Assembly: GCF_001650405.1 (NCBI RefSeq) | Contig: NZ_LWCU01000002.1 | Coordinates: 53,849-117,848 of the forward strand | DNA: 64,000 nt | Direction: 5' to 3' | Origin: Microbacterium sp. H83 | GTDB lineage: Bacteria; Actinomycetota; Actinomycetes; Actinomycetales; Microbacteriaceae | In this document: positions 1 to 9,417 of the stretch, piece after piece | Numbering within the stretch: position 1 is the stretch's first letter | Layout: each line of letters starts with the position of its first letter | Program-made: the position numbers and the translations under genes | Notes under the pieces: generated by a model | Databases searched by the model: none | What the model was told of the DNA's origin: nothing | Seen by the model: the letters and a program-made list of their open reading frames with translations, nothing else

Positions 1-1
1 C

Positions 2-3000
2 GTCGCCGCCTTCGACACCGCGACCGGCGCGCTCATCACATCGTGGGCGCCCGAGGCCAACGGCCGCATCGACGCGATCGCCGTGACCGACTCGGCGATC
101 TATCTGGCCGGAGAGTTCACCACGATCAACGGCACGCAGCGGACGAAGGTCGCATCGGTCTCTCCCGCCACCGGCGCGGTGACCGGATTCTCGGCCGACG
201 TCCAGGGCGGCTACGGCGCGAAGGGCGTCGTCGTCTCCCCCGATCGCAGCAAGATCGTGATCGCGGGCTCCTTCACCTCGGTGAACGGATCGACCGATCC
301 CGGCCGCGGCATCACCGCGCTCGACGCCAACACCGGCACGCTGATGCCGTGGGCGATGAACAGCGTGCTCCGCAACGGCGGCACGGCCGCCGCGATGTAC
401 TCGCTGTCCTCCGACGGCGACAGCGTCTACGGCACGGGCTTCGACTACGGCGGAACCTCGCAGGACGGCTTCGAGGGCGGATTCCGCGCCAACTGGAGCG
501 ACGGCAGCCTCATCTGGATGGAGGACTGCCACGGAGACAGCTACGACATCGCGCCCGTGGGGGACAGCGTCTACGTCGTCGGTCACCCGCACTACTGCGG
601 CAACGTGGGCGGCTTCCCCGAGACGAATCCGCGCTCCTACAAGCATTCGCTGGCTTTCGCGAAAGAGCCCAGCGGACAGGCCATCACGAACGACACGCAG
701 GGCTACCGAAACTTCGCGGGTCAGCCGGCCGGCGCCCTTCTGCAGTGGTACCCGGAGTACGTGCCAGGCAACTACACCGGACAGTCCCAGGGTCCGTGGC
801 AGGTCACGGCGTACGGCGACTACCTGCTCGTCGGCGGCGAGTTCCTCAAGGTCAACGGCGCCTCGCAGCAGGGCATCGTGCGGTTCGCCAAGAAGGGCGT
901 GGCGCCCAACAAACAAGGACCACAGGTACAGGGCGGCGCCTGGACGCTCAACGCCACCTCCTTCCAGACCGGCGTCAACCGCCTGTCGTGGAGCGCGAAC
1001 TACGACCGCGACAACCAGAGCCTGAAGTACCAGGTCTTCCGTCAGGACAAGGGCATGACCACGCCCATCTACGAGGCGGAGCAGCTGTCGAACTTCTGGA
1101 CCCGCCCCTCGATGTCCTATCGCGACTCGACGGCGGTGCCGGGGACGACCTACAACTATCGGGTGCGTGCGATCGACGCGTTCGGCAACAGCACGCAGAG
1201 TGACTGGACACCCGTCACGACGGCGGCCGCCGGAGTCACGTCGGCGTACGACGACGCCATCCTCGAGAGCGGGCCGGTCGACTACTGGCCGCTGAACGAG
1301 CCGAGCGGCACCGCGTCGTTCGACTGGGCGGGCGGCAACGACCTCGTGGTCGCCGGCGCGACGCGCGGCACGACCGGACCGAACCTGACGAGCCCGTCCA
1401 CCGCGACGACGTTCAGCGGCACCAGCAGTTCCGCCGCGCGCACGTCGAACTCCGTGACCGGCCCGACCACTTTCACGGTCGAGGCCTGGTTCAAGACGAG
1501 CAGTACCCGCGGCGGCAAGATCGTGGGCTTCGGCTCCTCTGCGACAGGCAACTCGTCGAGCTACGACCGGCAGGTCTATCTCGACAACTCGGGGCGCGTC
1601 ACCTTCGGGGTGTACCCGGGCTCGAGCCGCACGGTCACCAGCGGCACCGGCTTCAATGACAACAAGTGGCATTACGTCGTCGCCTCGCTGAGCCCCGCCG
1701 GGCAGGTGCTCTACATCGACGGAGTGAAGGTCGGCGAGCGCACCGACACGACGTCTGCTCAGGAGTACACCGGGTACTGGAGGATCGGCGGCGACAACCT
1801 CGGCTCGTGGCCCAACACCGGCACCAGCGCATATCTGAACGGCGCGATCTCGAACGTCGCGATCTACGACCGGGCGCTCACGCGCACGGAGGTCGACTCG
1901 CACTACGTCTCGAGCGGCAGGGCGACGACGATCCCCCCGGCTCCGGCCGATGCGTACGGCGCGTCCGTGTTCGACCTCGACCCGACGCTGTACTGGCGGA
2001 TGGGCGAGACCGGCACCACCACGACGGCCGCCGACTCGGGCATCAACAAGTCGACGGGCACCTACACGGGCAGCACGAGCGTGCTCGTGAAGAACCAGGC
2101 CGGAGCGATCTCCGGGGTCTCGAACACGGCCGTCCGCTGGGCGCCGACCACGAGCTCCACGACCGTCCGGCTCGCCGGGACCAAGCAGTACATCAACCCG
2201 CAGGTCTTCTCGGTGGAGGCGTGGTTCAAGACGACGACGAACGCCGGGGGCAAGATCGTCGGATTCGGCGACAGCAACAGCGGTCTCAGCAGCAGCAACG
2301 ACCGTCACATCTACATGACTCCGGACGGCAAGCTGAACTTCGGGGTCTACACGACGCAGCAGAACCTCATCACGACCTCCGGTTCGTACAACGACGGCCA
2401 GTGGCACCAGGTGGTGGGCCAGCTCTCGAGCGACGGCATGAAGTTCTACGTCGACGGCGCCCTCGTGGGCACCAATCCGAACAGCACCGCGCAGAACTAC
2501 AACGGCTACTGGCGGGTCGGCAACGACACCGGATGGGGCGGCGCGACGACCTTCACGGGCACGATCGACGAGGTCGCGGTCTACAGCACGGCCATCACGG
2601 CCGCACAGGTGAACCAGCACTACCAGCTCGGCGCGTTCGGGTCGGTCAACGAGGCCCCGACGGCCGCGTTCAGCAGCATCCCGACCGACCTGGACGTCGC
2701 TTTCGACGCCTCGACCTCGGTCGACCCCGACGGGGCCGTCGCGGCGTACAGCTGGGACTTCGGCGACGGGCACACCTCCACGGAGGGGCCGACCGTGTCG
2801 CACTCCTTCACCTCGGGCGGGACCTATCAGGTGAAGCTCTCGGTGACGGACGACCGCGGCACGACAGACACCATCACCCACCCCGTCACGGTGCGGGCGG
2901 CGAACGTGCTGCCGACCGCCGCGTTCGATGCGGTGGCGACCCACATGAACGTCGCCGTGGACGCCTCGGCGTCGACGGACCCCGACGGCACGCTGGCGAC

Positions 3001-5191
3001 CTACTCGTGGGCGTTCGGCGACGGCGCGGTGGGCAGCGGCAAGACCGCGTCCCACGCCTACACGACCCCCGGCGAGTACACCGTCACGCTGACGGTGACC
3101 GACGATCGCGGCGGCAGCACGACCACCACCAGGCAGGTGACGGCCGCGCTCGCGCCGAACGCGCCGCCGACGGCCGCGCTGGCCGGGACCATCTCGAACC
3201 TCGCCGCGTCCCTCGACGCCTCGGCGTCGGCGGACTCCGACGGTCAGATCGTGTCGTATGCGTGGGACTTCGGCGACTCGACGACGGCGACCACGACGAC
3301 GGCGACCACCACCCACGACTACGCGGCGGGCGGTTCGTACACCGTGACCGTGACGGTGACCGACGACCGCGGCGGGACCGCCGCGGCGACGAAGCAGCTC
3401 ACGGCCGTCGAGCCGCCGAAGTTCACGGTGCTGGCCTCGGACAAGTTCGCACGCACCGTGTCGCCCGGCTGGGGTACCGCCGACGTGGGCGGAGCGTGGA
3501 CGACCTCCGGCGGCAATGCCGCGTTCTCGACCACGGGGACGTCGGGTCGGATCGTGTCCAACACCTACGACACGCGGAGCGTCAGGCTCAACGCGGTCTC
3601 CTCGAAGAACTCCGACATCACGGCGAAGTTCTCCGTCGACCGCACCGGCGCCGGCTACTCGTGGACGCTGATCGGCCGCCAGGTCGCGTCGGACAACTAC
3701 TCGGCCCGCGTCCGCTTCGAGGCAGGCAACACCATGCGGGTCTACATCCTGCGCGGCGAGACCGCCATCGGGGCGTCCTACGTGCTCCCCGGCACCTACA
3801 CCGCGGGCACGGAGCTCTCCGTCCGACTGCAGGTCACCGGCACCTCGCCGACGACCGTGCGCACGAAGGTCTGGCGTTCCGCCGACGCAGAGCCGGCTGC
3901 CTGGCAGCTGTCCGGCACCGACACGACCGCGGCGCTGCAGGAACCCGGCACGGTGGGTCTGCTGACCTACCTCGGCGGGACCTCCTCCACGCCGACCGCG
4001 ACCATGGACCTGAAGTCCTACGCCGTGGTCGACCCGACGGCTCCGACGGCGCCGAACCAGCTCCCGACCGCGGCCTTCACGCCGACGACCGCCGGGCTCA
4101 AGGTGACGGTGGACGCCGCGGCATCCGCCGACGCGGACGGCTCGATCCAGTCGTACGCCTGGACCTTCGGAGACGGCTCGACGGCGACCGGAGTCACCGC
4201 CACGCGCACCTACGCGGCGGCGGGCACCTATCCCGTCAAGCTGACGGTCACCGACGATCGCGGAGGTGTGAGCACGAAGACCATCGACGTGACCGTCGCC
4301 CCGGCGCCGAACCAGGCTCCGGTCGCGGCCTTCACGCCCACGGTCACCGGCCTCTCGGTCGCGGTCGACGGTGCCGCGTCGTCCGATCCGGACGGCACGA
4401 TCCAGTCGTACGCCTGGAGCTTCGGCGACAGCGGCACGGGAACCGGAGCGGCGACGTCGCACACGTACACCACCGGTGGAACGTTCGACGTGACCCTCAC
4501 GGTCACGGACAACAGCGGCGCGACCACGTCGATCACCAAGCAGGTCACGGTCACGGCTCCTCCGGCCAACGCGCCGCTCGCCGCCGACACCTTCACGCGC
4601 ACGGTTCCGGCCGGCGGGTGGGGATCGGCCGACACCGGCGGGGCGTGGACGCTGTCCGGTGGGTCCGCCTCGTACAGCGTGGCGGACGGCAAGGGAATCG
4701 CCGCTCTCACACCGTCATCGACCAGGATCGCGCGTCTGGGTCTTTCGGGAACGGATGCCGTCGTGCGGGTCTCGATCTCGTCCGACTCGGCCTCGGCCGG
4801 CGGCGCGGCGACAGCCACCGTGATCGGACGTCAGGTCGGCGCGTCGAACTACTCGGCCCGCGTGCGGTTCGAGGTCGGCGGCGCGGTTCGCCTCTACCTG
4901 CTCCGTGACGAGGTGGCGATCGGCTCGTACCTCATGCCCGGGGTCACCTACACACCGGGGACGGCGCTCAACGTGGCCCTCTCCGTCACGGGAACGGCTC
5001 CGACCACGCTGGCCGCGAAGGTCTGGCTGGCGACCGACCCGGAGCCCGCGACCTGGCAGGCGTCCGCGACCGACAGCACCGCCGCCATGCAGGCAGCGGG
5101 CACCGTGGGTCTGATGAACACCGTGTCGGGAGCATCCACCGTGCCGACGACCACGTTCCGTTGGGACGACCTGACGATCACCAAGCCCTGA
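2..5191 (+). CDS. Secreted multi-domain protein with LamG-like and PKD domains (5' partial)
   Basis: The reading frame is open from the first bases of the window, so the start and any signal peptide lie upstream. Roughly in order: a beta-propeller-like region with repeated GEF/GSF-x-x-x-NG motifs (nt 2-900), a fibronectin-III-like stretch (nt 930-1240), two LamG/concanavalin-A-like domains (nt 1250-1915 and 1960-2630), three PKD domains carrying the YSWDFGDG-type signature (nt 2640-3415), a module of about 200 residues (nt 3420-4030), two more PKD domains (nt 4057-4560), then a second copy of that module (nt 4580-5188). The domain types indicate an extracellular carbohydrate- or surface-binding protein. 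No LPxTG motif or C-terminal membrane segment is present, so it is probably released or held non-covalently. It sits beside the exopolysaccharide cluster, but no catalytic domain was recognised; a role in adhesion or matrix formation is inference. Confidence 0.85.
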   Translation, partial: VAAFDTATGALITSWAPEANGRIDAIAVTDSAIYLAGEFTTINGTQRTKVASVSPATGAVTGFSADVQGGYGAKGVVVSPDRSKIVIAGSFTSVNGSTDPGRGITALDANTGTLMPWAMNSVLRNGGTAAAMYSLSSDGDSVYGTGFDYGGTSQDGFEGGFRANWSDGSLIWMEDCHGDSYDIAPVGDSVYVVGHPHYCGNVGGFPETNPRSYKHSLAFAKEPSGQAITNDTQGYRNFAGQPAGALLQWYPEYVPGNYTGQSQGPWQVTAYGDYLLVGGEFLKVNGASQQGIVRFAKKGVAPNKQGPQVQGGAWTLNATSFQTGVNRLSWSANYDRDNQSLKYQVFRQDKGMTTPIYEAEQLSNFWTRPSMSYRDSTAVPGTTYNYRVRAIDAFGNSTQSDWTPVTTAAAGVTSAYDDAILESGPVDYWPLNEPSGTASFDWAGGNDLVVAGATRGTTGPNLTSPSTATTFSGTSSSAARTSNSVTGPTTFTVEAWFKTSSTRGGKIVGFGSSATGNSSSYDRQVYLDNSGRVTFGVYPGSSRTVTSGTGFNDNKWHYVVASLSPAGQVLYIDGVKVGERTDTTSAQEYTGYWRIGGDNLGSWPNTGTSAYLNGAISNVAIYDRALTRTEVDSHYVSSGRATTIPPAPADAYGASVFDLDPTLYWRMGETGTTTTAADSGINKSTGTYTGSTSVLVKNQAGAISGVSNTAVRWAPTTSSTTVRLAGTKQYINPQVFSVEAWFKTTTNAGGKIVGFGDSNSGLSSSNDRHIYMTPDGKLNFGVYTTQQNLITTSGSYNDGQWHQVVGQLSSDGMKFYVDGALVGTNPNSTAQNYNGYWRVGNDTGWGGATTFTGTIDEVAVYSTAITAAQVNQHYQLGAFGSVNEAPTAAFSSIPTDLDVAFDASTSVDPDGAVAAYSWDFGDGHTSTEGPTVSHSFTSGGTYQVKLSVTDDRGTTDTITHPVTVRAANVLPTAAFDAVATHMNVAVDASASTDPDGTLATYSWAFGDGAVGSGKTASHAYTTPGEYTVTLTVTDDRGGSTTTTRQVTAALAPNAPPTAALAGTISNLAASLDASASADSDGQIVSYAWDFGDSTTATTTTATTTHDYAAGGSYTVTVTVTDDRGGTAAATKQLTAVEPPKFTVLASDKFARTVSPGWGTADVGGAWTTSGGNAAFSTTGTSGRIVSNTYDTRSVRLNAVSSKNSDITAKFSVDRTGAGYSWTLIGRQVASDNYSARVRFEAGNTMRVYILRGETAIGASYVLPGTYTAGTELSVRLQVTGTSPTTVRTKVWRSADAEPAAWQLSGTDTTAALQEPGTVGLLTYLGGTSSTPTATMDLKSYAVVDPTAPTAPNQLPTAAFTPTTAGLKVTVDAAASADADGSIQSYAWTFGDGSTATGVTATRTYAAAGTYPVKLTVTDDRGGVSTKTIDVTVAPAPNQAPVAAFTPTVTGLSVAVDGAASSDPDGTIQSYAWSFGDSGTGTGAATSHTYTTGGTFDVTLTVTDNSGATTSITKQVTVTAPPANAPLAADTFTRTVPAGGWGSADTGGAWTLSGGSASYSVADGKGIAALTPSSTRIARLGLSGTDAVVRVSISSDSASAGGAATATVIGRQVGASNYSARVRFEVGGAVRLYLLRDEVAIGSYLMPGVTYTPGTALNVALSVTGTAPTTLAAKVWLATDPEPATWQASATDSTAAMQAAGTVGLMNTVSGASTVPTTTFRWDDLTITKP

Positions 5192-5237
5192 GCGCCGCAC
5201 GGCGCTGAGGGAGACGCACAGCACACAGCACGGACAG

Positions 5238-5269
5238 GGTGCCGGTTCCGCAGCAGCGGGACCGGCACC
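5238..5269 (+). terminator. Rho-independent-type terminator after the LamG/PKD gene
   Basis: A 14-bp stem with one G-U pair and the loop agca, followed by ttcttc. It lies 47 bases after the stop codon of the large secreted protein gene. The next gene is on the other strand and converges on it. Confidence 0.7.
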
Positions 5270-5382
5270 TTCTTCGTGGTCGCGCTCGTGGTCGCGCTCG
5301 TGTTCGTGGCCGTGGTCGTGGTCGGGCCGTCATCGCCGGTCGCGGTCGCGGCTCGGGCGGACGGCCGCCGGGGGAGAGGCGG

Positions 5383-6597
5383 TCAGCGCGAGAAGCTGAC
5401 GAAGTCCAGTCGGGTCGCGGAGGGGTCGGAGGTCCGCGTGCGGGGGACCAGCGTCAGCGCCACGGCGAGCACGAGAGTCGAGATGGATGTCGAGAAGAAC
5501 GGCGAGAACAGGGAGTCCCAGAACGCCTGGATCGCGAGGAAGACGACGAGCCCGCTCGCCTGGCGCTTCGCGACCTGGCCGGCGGTGCCGAGTGCGACGA
5601 TCACGAGGAGGGTGAGCAGCAGCGCCGCCCCGAACAGGCCGAAGCGGATCCAGAGGTCCCCCAGCATCGAATGAACCTCGAAGCCGTTCCCGAACATGTA
5701 CTTCTCGACGTACCCGTTGTTCGGGTCGTAGTTGAGCCGGGCCATGCCGGTCTTGGCGACGAGGAGATCGATGCCGTTCGCCAGCGTGCCCGAGCCGAGC
5801 CCGAGCGGATTGGCCGCGATCAGCTCCGTCGAGGCGCCGAGCTCCGGGCGCCCGCCGAGCAGCAGGGACCCGGAGAGGGCGATCTGCTCCTCGGAGCGGA
5901 CGGCCGCGGCGCGGCCGAACCATCCTTCGAGGATGAACGCCTGCAGCGCGAAATAACCGATGACGGCGGTGAGGCCGAACACCGCCAGTGTCCGGACGGT
6001 GTTGGAGCTCGTCGTGAGCCGCGCGCTGACCGTCTGCCACACGACGAGCGCGGCCGCCACGAGAAGCATGGAGCCCGCCGAGCGGGAGTCGTTGAGCGCA
6101 GAGACGACGGCAAGCAGCGCCAGCGCTCCGACCTCGAGCCAGGGCTTGCGGCTCAGCATGCAGAGCGCGAGGACGATCACGGTCGCCGGGACCGAGAGGT
6201 CGAACTTCCACACGTTGTCCATGTTGAGTCCGTGCAGCACCACGCCGCCGAGAAGGCCGCAGCCGTACCAGAGAGCGGTCGCGGCGGAGCCGAGGATGCT
6301 GCGCGCCCAGACCACCACGCCGATGCCGCCGACGAGGCTGATCAGGGTGAAGCTGTTCTGCTGCAGGAGCGAGTCGCTGGTCGTGTGGTCGGCTGCGAAG
6401 AAATCGGTCAGCACGATCCCGCTGACGATCGACAGGGCGCCGAAGCCCATGATCGCCGACCCCCCGCGCAGGCGCCAGAGCGCGACCGCCCACACCGGCA
6501 GCAGCAGCACGCTCAGCACGATGCCCGCCGTGACGCCCTGCAGCAGCGTGACGCGCGCGGCGAGGATCACGCAGACGAGCGCGGCGAGCACCTTCAT
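5383..6597 (-). CDS. O-antigen ligase/polymerase-like polysaccharide membrane protein
   Basis: 404 residues made mostly of hydrophobic helices (about ten to eleven), with one larger hydrophilic loop around residues 225-305. That loop contains a GRPELG segment, and a later VHSMLGDLWIRFG segment resembles the conserved His-containing block of Wzy/WaaL-type proteins. Such proteins polymerise or transfer lipid-linked glycans on the outer face of the membrane. It is the last gene of the minus-strand run; its ATG overlaps the stop of the flippase gene in an ATGA junction, so the two are translationally coupled. Whether it is the polymerase (Wzy) or a ligase cannot be told from sequence alone; no other Wzy candidate is present in the cluster, which favours polymerase. 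Confidence 0.75.
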   Translation of the reverse strand: MKVLAALVCVILAARVTLLQGVTAGIVLSVLLLPVWAVALWRLRGGSAIMGFGALSIVSGIVLTDFFAADHTTSDSLLQQNSFTLISLVGGIGVVVWARSILGSAATALWYGCGLLGGVVLHGLNMDNVWKFDLSVPATVIVLALCMLSRKPWLEVGALALLAVVSALNDSRSAGSMLLVAAALVVWQTVSARLTTSSNTVRTLAVFGLTAVIGYFALQAFILEGWFGRAAAVRSEEQIALSGSLLLGGRPELGASTELIAANPLGLGSGTLANGIDLLVAKTGMARLNYDPNNGYVEKYMFGNGFEVHSMLGDLWIRFGLFGAALLLTLLVIVALGTAGQVAKRQASGLVVFLAIQAFWDSLFSPFFSTSISTLVLAVALTLVPRTRTSDPSATRLDFVSFSR

Positions 6598-7913
6598 GAC
6601 GCTGGATCGTCAGGAGTCGTGGCGCCCATCAGTCGCTCCCGATGACGTCGGATGTAGACGGCGAAGGGGATCACCTGGAAGACGAGGACCGACGCGGCGT
6701 TGGCGAGGACGGGACCGGCGGCGCCGAGTGCGGGCGTGATGGTCAGGGCGAGCGCGATGGTCGACACGGTCATGAGCGCGACGGGGATCATCTGGAACCG
6801 GATGCCCGCCTCGTCCATGAGGAACATGCCCAGAGGATACAGCGCCGCCTGGCAGACGACCATCAGGCCGAACGCGACCACCGTCTCGCCGGACACCTGC
6901 AGCGAGCCGTCGGTGATGAACGCGAACAGCCACGGCGAGACGGCCCAGACGAGGGCGCAGATCACCGCGGCGCCGGCGGCGAACAGAGCGGCGATCAGGA
7001 ACGGACCCCGCGTCAGGGTGCCGCGTGCTCGGCCGCGCGTGAAGAGAGGCCACAGAGCCAGCCCGCCCGCGGCGACGACGCCGTTGATCGCGAAGAAGAC
7101 CTGGCCGACGGCGCCGTACTCGGCCACCTCGTGCGTGGTTCCCGACTGCGCGAGGATGTAGCGCAGGAGCGCCACGGACAGCGGCGCCGACACGAGCTGG
7201 ACGAGCATCGGCCAACCGATGTGCATGACCCGGACGCCGGGGACGCTGCGCATGCGGAGGAGATCGCGGGCGGCGCGGCCCAGCAGCGGGGACAGCGCGC
7301 CGAAAGCGAAGCCGAACCCGACGGCGGCGACGAGGAAGCCCGACACCATCGACGACAGGGCGAGGAACGTCCCGGCCGACGGCGGAGCGAACGAGACGAG
7401 GAGCCACACCAGCAGCAGATTGAGGGGGCCCTGCGCGGCCTGGATGAGGATGATCCAGTGGTTCTTGTGCAGGCCGAGCAGGACTCGCTGCCAGATGCCG
7501 AGGGGGATGCCCGCGCAGAAGATCGTCAACGACACGAACGCCGCGAGATCGGCGCCCGGGATGCTCCCGGCATCGCCGAGCACGATCCGCCAGGCTCCGG
7601 TCAGGTAGAGCAGTGCATTGAGCACCATGCCCGCACCCGCGAAGCCGACCATGATGCGCCCCACTGTGGTCAGCTGCGCGCGGATCGTGCGATCGGCGCG
7701 CGGATCGTCGCTCACGGCGATGCTGTTGACGAGGACGGCGCCGGAGCCGAGGTCGGAGAAGGCGATCAGTCCCGGGAGCGAGGCGACGAGGGTGTACAGG
7801 GCGTAGTACTCGACCCCCGCGCCCCCCATGATCAGCCGGACCGTCAGGACTCCGCAGACGAGGGAGACGGCCATCGAGACGGCCCGTGCGAGGAGGGAGA
7901 GGAGGACGCTCAT
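6594..7913 (-). CDS. Polysaccharide flippase (Wzx/MOP-family) membrane protein
   Basis: 439 residues with about twelve to fourteen membrane helices and few charged residues, the pattern of the MOP superfamily of lipid-linked oligosaccharide flippases. The start is the ATG at 7913 (MSVLLSLLARAVSMAVSLV), inside a longer open frame, because that ATG overlaps the stop of the upstream kinase gene and the extension beyond it is Arg-rich and reads as a shadow of the kinase tail. Its predicted job is to move undecaprenyl-linked repeat units across the membrane for the neighbouring polymerase-like protein. Assignment rests on topology and context rather than a short diagnostic motif. Confidence 0.75.
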   Translation of the reverse strand: MSVLLSLLARAVSMAVSLVCGVLTVRLIMGGAGVEYYALYTLVASLPGLIAFSDLGSGAVLVNSIAVSDDPRADRTIRAQLTTVGRIMVGFAGAGMVLNALLYLTGAWRIVLGDAGSIPGADLAAFVSLTIFCAGIPLGIWQRVLLGLHKNHWIILIQAAQGPLNLLLVWLLVSFAPPSAGTFLALSSMVSGFLVAAVGFGFAFGALSPLLGRAARDLLRMRSVPGVRVMHIGWPMLVQLVSAPLSVALLRYILAQSGTTHEVAEYGAVGQVFFAINGVVAAGGLALWPLFTRGRARGTLTRGPFLIAALFAAGAAVICALVWAVSPWLFAFITDGSLQVSGETVVAFGLMVVCQAALYPLGMFLMDEAGIRFQMIPVALMTVSTIALALTITPALGAAGPVLANAASVLVFQVIPFAVYIRRHRERLMGATTPDDPAS

Positions 7914-9358
7914 GCGTCCGGTGCGTCCTCGACCCGGGACTCGGTCGCTCCGGACTTCGCGGCGCCCGACGTCGCGGTGACGGACTTGCGCGCGGACGAG
8001 CGGGGCCACCGTCGCGTCGGGACGTCGGGCTGGTAGTACGGGCTGCTCTCGTTGCGCTTGACCGCGTTGAGGACGATGCCGAACACGTCCTTGTGCGTGG
8101 ACTTGAGGGTGGAGAGGACCGCGCTGATCTGCTTGCGTCGCGTCTTCCCCGAGCGGGCCACGACGAGGACGCCGTCAGCCAGGTCGGCGAGCCACAGCGC
8201 GTCGGAGACGACGAGCGCCGGGGCACTGTCGATGATCACGTACTCGTACCGATCCCGGGCCTCCGCCACGAGATCGCGGAGGCGGTGGGAGGTGATCAGC
8301 TGCCCCGGGTTCGGGGCCGTGGCGCCCCCGGCGACGACATCGATGTTCATCGACTCGGAGTGCTGCACCGTCTCCTCCAGGGTGACGTCGCCGACGAGGA
8401 TGGAGGTGACGCCGACGGCGCCTTCGAGCTGCAGAGCGTTCGCGACGGACGACCGGCGCAGGTCGGCGTCGATGATGACCACGCTGTGCCCTGACTCCGC
8501 GAGGGCGGCGGCCAGGCCGATGCTCACCGAGGACTTCCCCTCGTGCGGCGCCGACGAGGTCACCATCACGACGCGGAGGTCGCGGTCGACGGCGACGTAC
8601 TTGAGGTTGGCGGCGAGCGCGCGGAAGGATTCGGCCGACCGGCTGTCCCTGCTGCGCAGCATCGTCGACAGGATCGTGTAGTTGCGTCGCCAGGCCACGA
8701 TCTCGCCGAGAACGGGGGCGTCGGTGACGGCGGCGATGTCGGAGCGCTCGGTCATGCGGGTGCCCAGGACGCGGCGGAACAGCGCATACGCCACGCTCAG
8801 GCCGAAGCCGATCGCGGCGCCGATGATGGTGAGCAGACGCGTGTTCGGGCCGATCGGGGCCTGCGGCATCCGCGCGGGCGCGATCGTCTCGAGGCGAACG
8901 GCCGGTTGTCCCTCGGCGTCGCTCGGCGAGACGTCGGAGACAGCCGAGATCAGGGAATCCGTGATCGCCGCGGCCGTCTCCTGCGCACGTTCCTTGTCGG
9001 TGTCCGTCACCGAGATCTCGATCACGACCGTGTTCAGCGTGTTCACGACGGAGACGCGCTTGGCGAGCTGCGTCGCGGTCTCGTCGAGGTCGAGCTCCTC
9101 GATCACGGGGGACAGCACGAGAGGCGACGACGCGAGCACCGCGTAGGTCTGGACGAGGCTCTGCACGTAGCTCGATCCCTGCACGAGCTCGTTGGTGCTG
9201 TCGCCGCGCTGGGCGATGACCATGACCGCCGCGGTCGAGCTGTACTCGGGCGGGAGGGTGCGCGCGTAGCCGAAAGCCGCGCCGACACCGAGCACCGTCA
9301 GCGCGACGATGACGATCCACTGCCGTCGGAGGGCGTCGATGTAGTCCTGCAGCGTCAT
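7910..9358 (-). CDS. Wzz-domain / bacterial tyrosine kinase for polysaccharide chain-length control
   Basis: 482 residues. The N-terminal half is a Wzz domain: membrane helix at about 14-31, extracytoplasmic part, second helix at about 175-195. The C-terminal half is a CpsD/BY-kinase ATPase with Walker A (SSAPHEGKSS, about 268-277), Walker A' (VIIDADL, about 294-300) and Walker B (YVIIDSAP, about 373-380). Such fused proteins regulate chain length and export of exopolysaccharide by autophosphorylation. The start at 9358 is preceded by a purine-rich GGGAGAGGGAAAG site; an upstream in-frame start at 9391 is less likely. Unusually, the C-terminal tail has only a YY pair (residues 441-442) instead of a clear tyrosine cluster. 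The LMW phosphatase gene at 10728 is its likely partner. Confidence 0.9.
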   Translation of the reverse strand: MTLQDYIDALRRQWIVIVALTVLGVGAAFGYARTLPPEYSSTAAVMVIAQRGDSTNELVQGSSYVQSLVQTYAVLASSPLVLSPVIEELDLDETATQLAKRVSVVNTLNTVVIEISVTDTDKERAQETAAAITDSLISAVSDVSPSDAEGQPAVRLETIAPARMPQAPIGPNTRLLTIIGAAIGFGLSVAYALFRRVLGTRMTERSDIAAVTDAPVLGEIVAWRRNYTILSTMLRSRDSRSAESFRALAANLKYVAVDRDLRVVMVTSSAPHEGKSSVSIGLAAALAESGHSVVIIDADLRRSSVANALQLEGAVGVTSILVGDVTLEETVQHSESMNIDVVAGGATAPNPGQLITSHRLRDLVAEARDRYEYVIIDSAPALVVSDALWLADLADGVLVVARSGKTRRKQISAVLSTLKSTHKDVFGIVLNAVKRNESSPYYQPDVPTRRWPRSSARKSVTATSGAAKSGATESRVEDAPDA

Positions 9359-9417
9359 GTTCTTTCCCTCTCCCCCAAGGCGAGCGGGCATCTCCTGGAC
9401 GGAAATGCTCGCCGAAC

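Noticed and set aside
1666..4908. Very long open frame inside the LamG/PKD gene in another frame (about 1080 codons)
   Set aside because: Arg/His/Gly-rich composition typical of shadow frames in GC-rich genes, with no domain; the overlapping frame has clear PKD and LamG motifs.
5276..5374. CGTGGTCG-type repeats after the LamG/PKD terminator
   Set aside because: Low-complexity sequence without regular spacing; not a CRISPR or defined repeat family.
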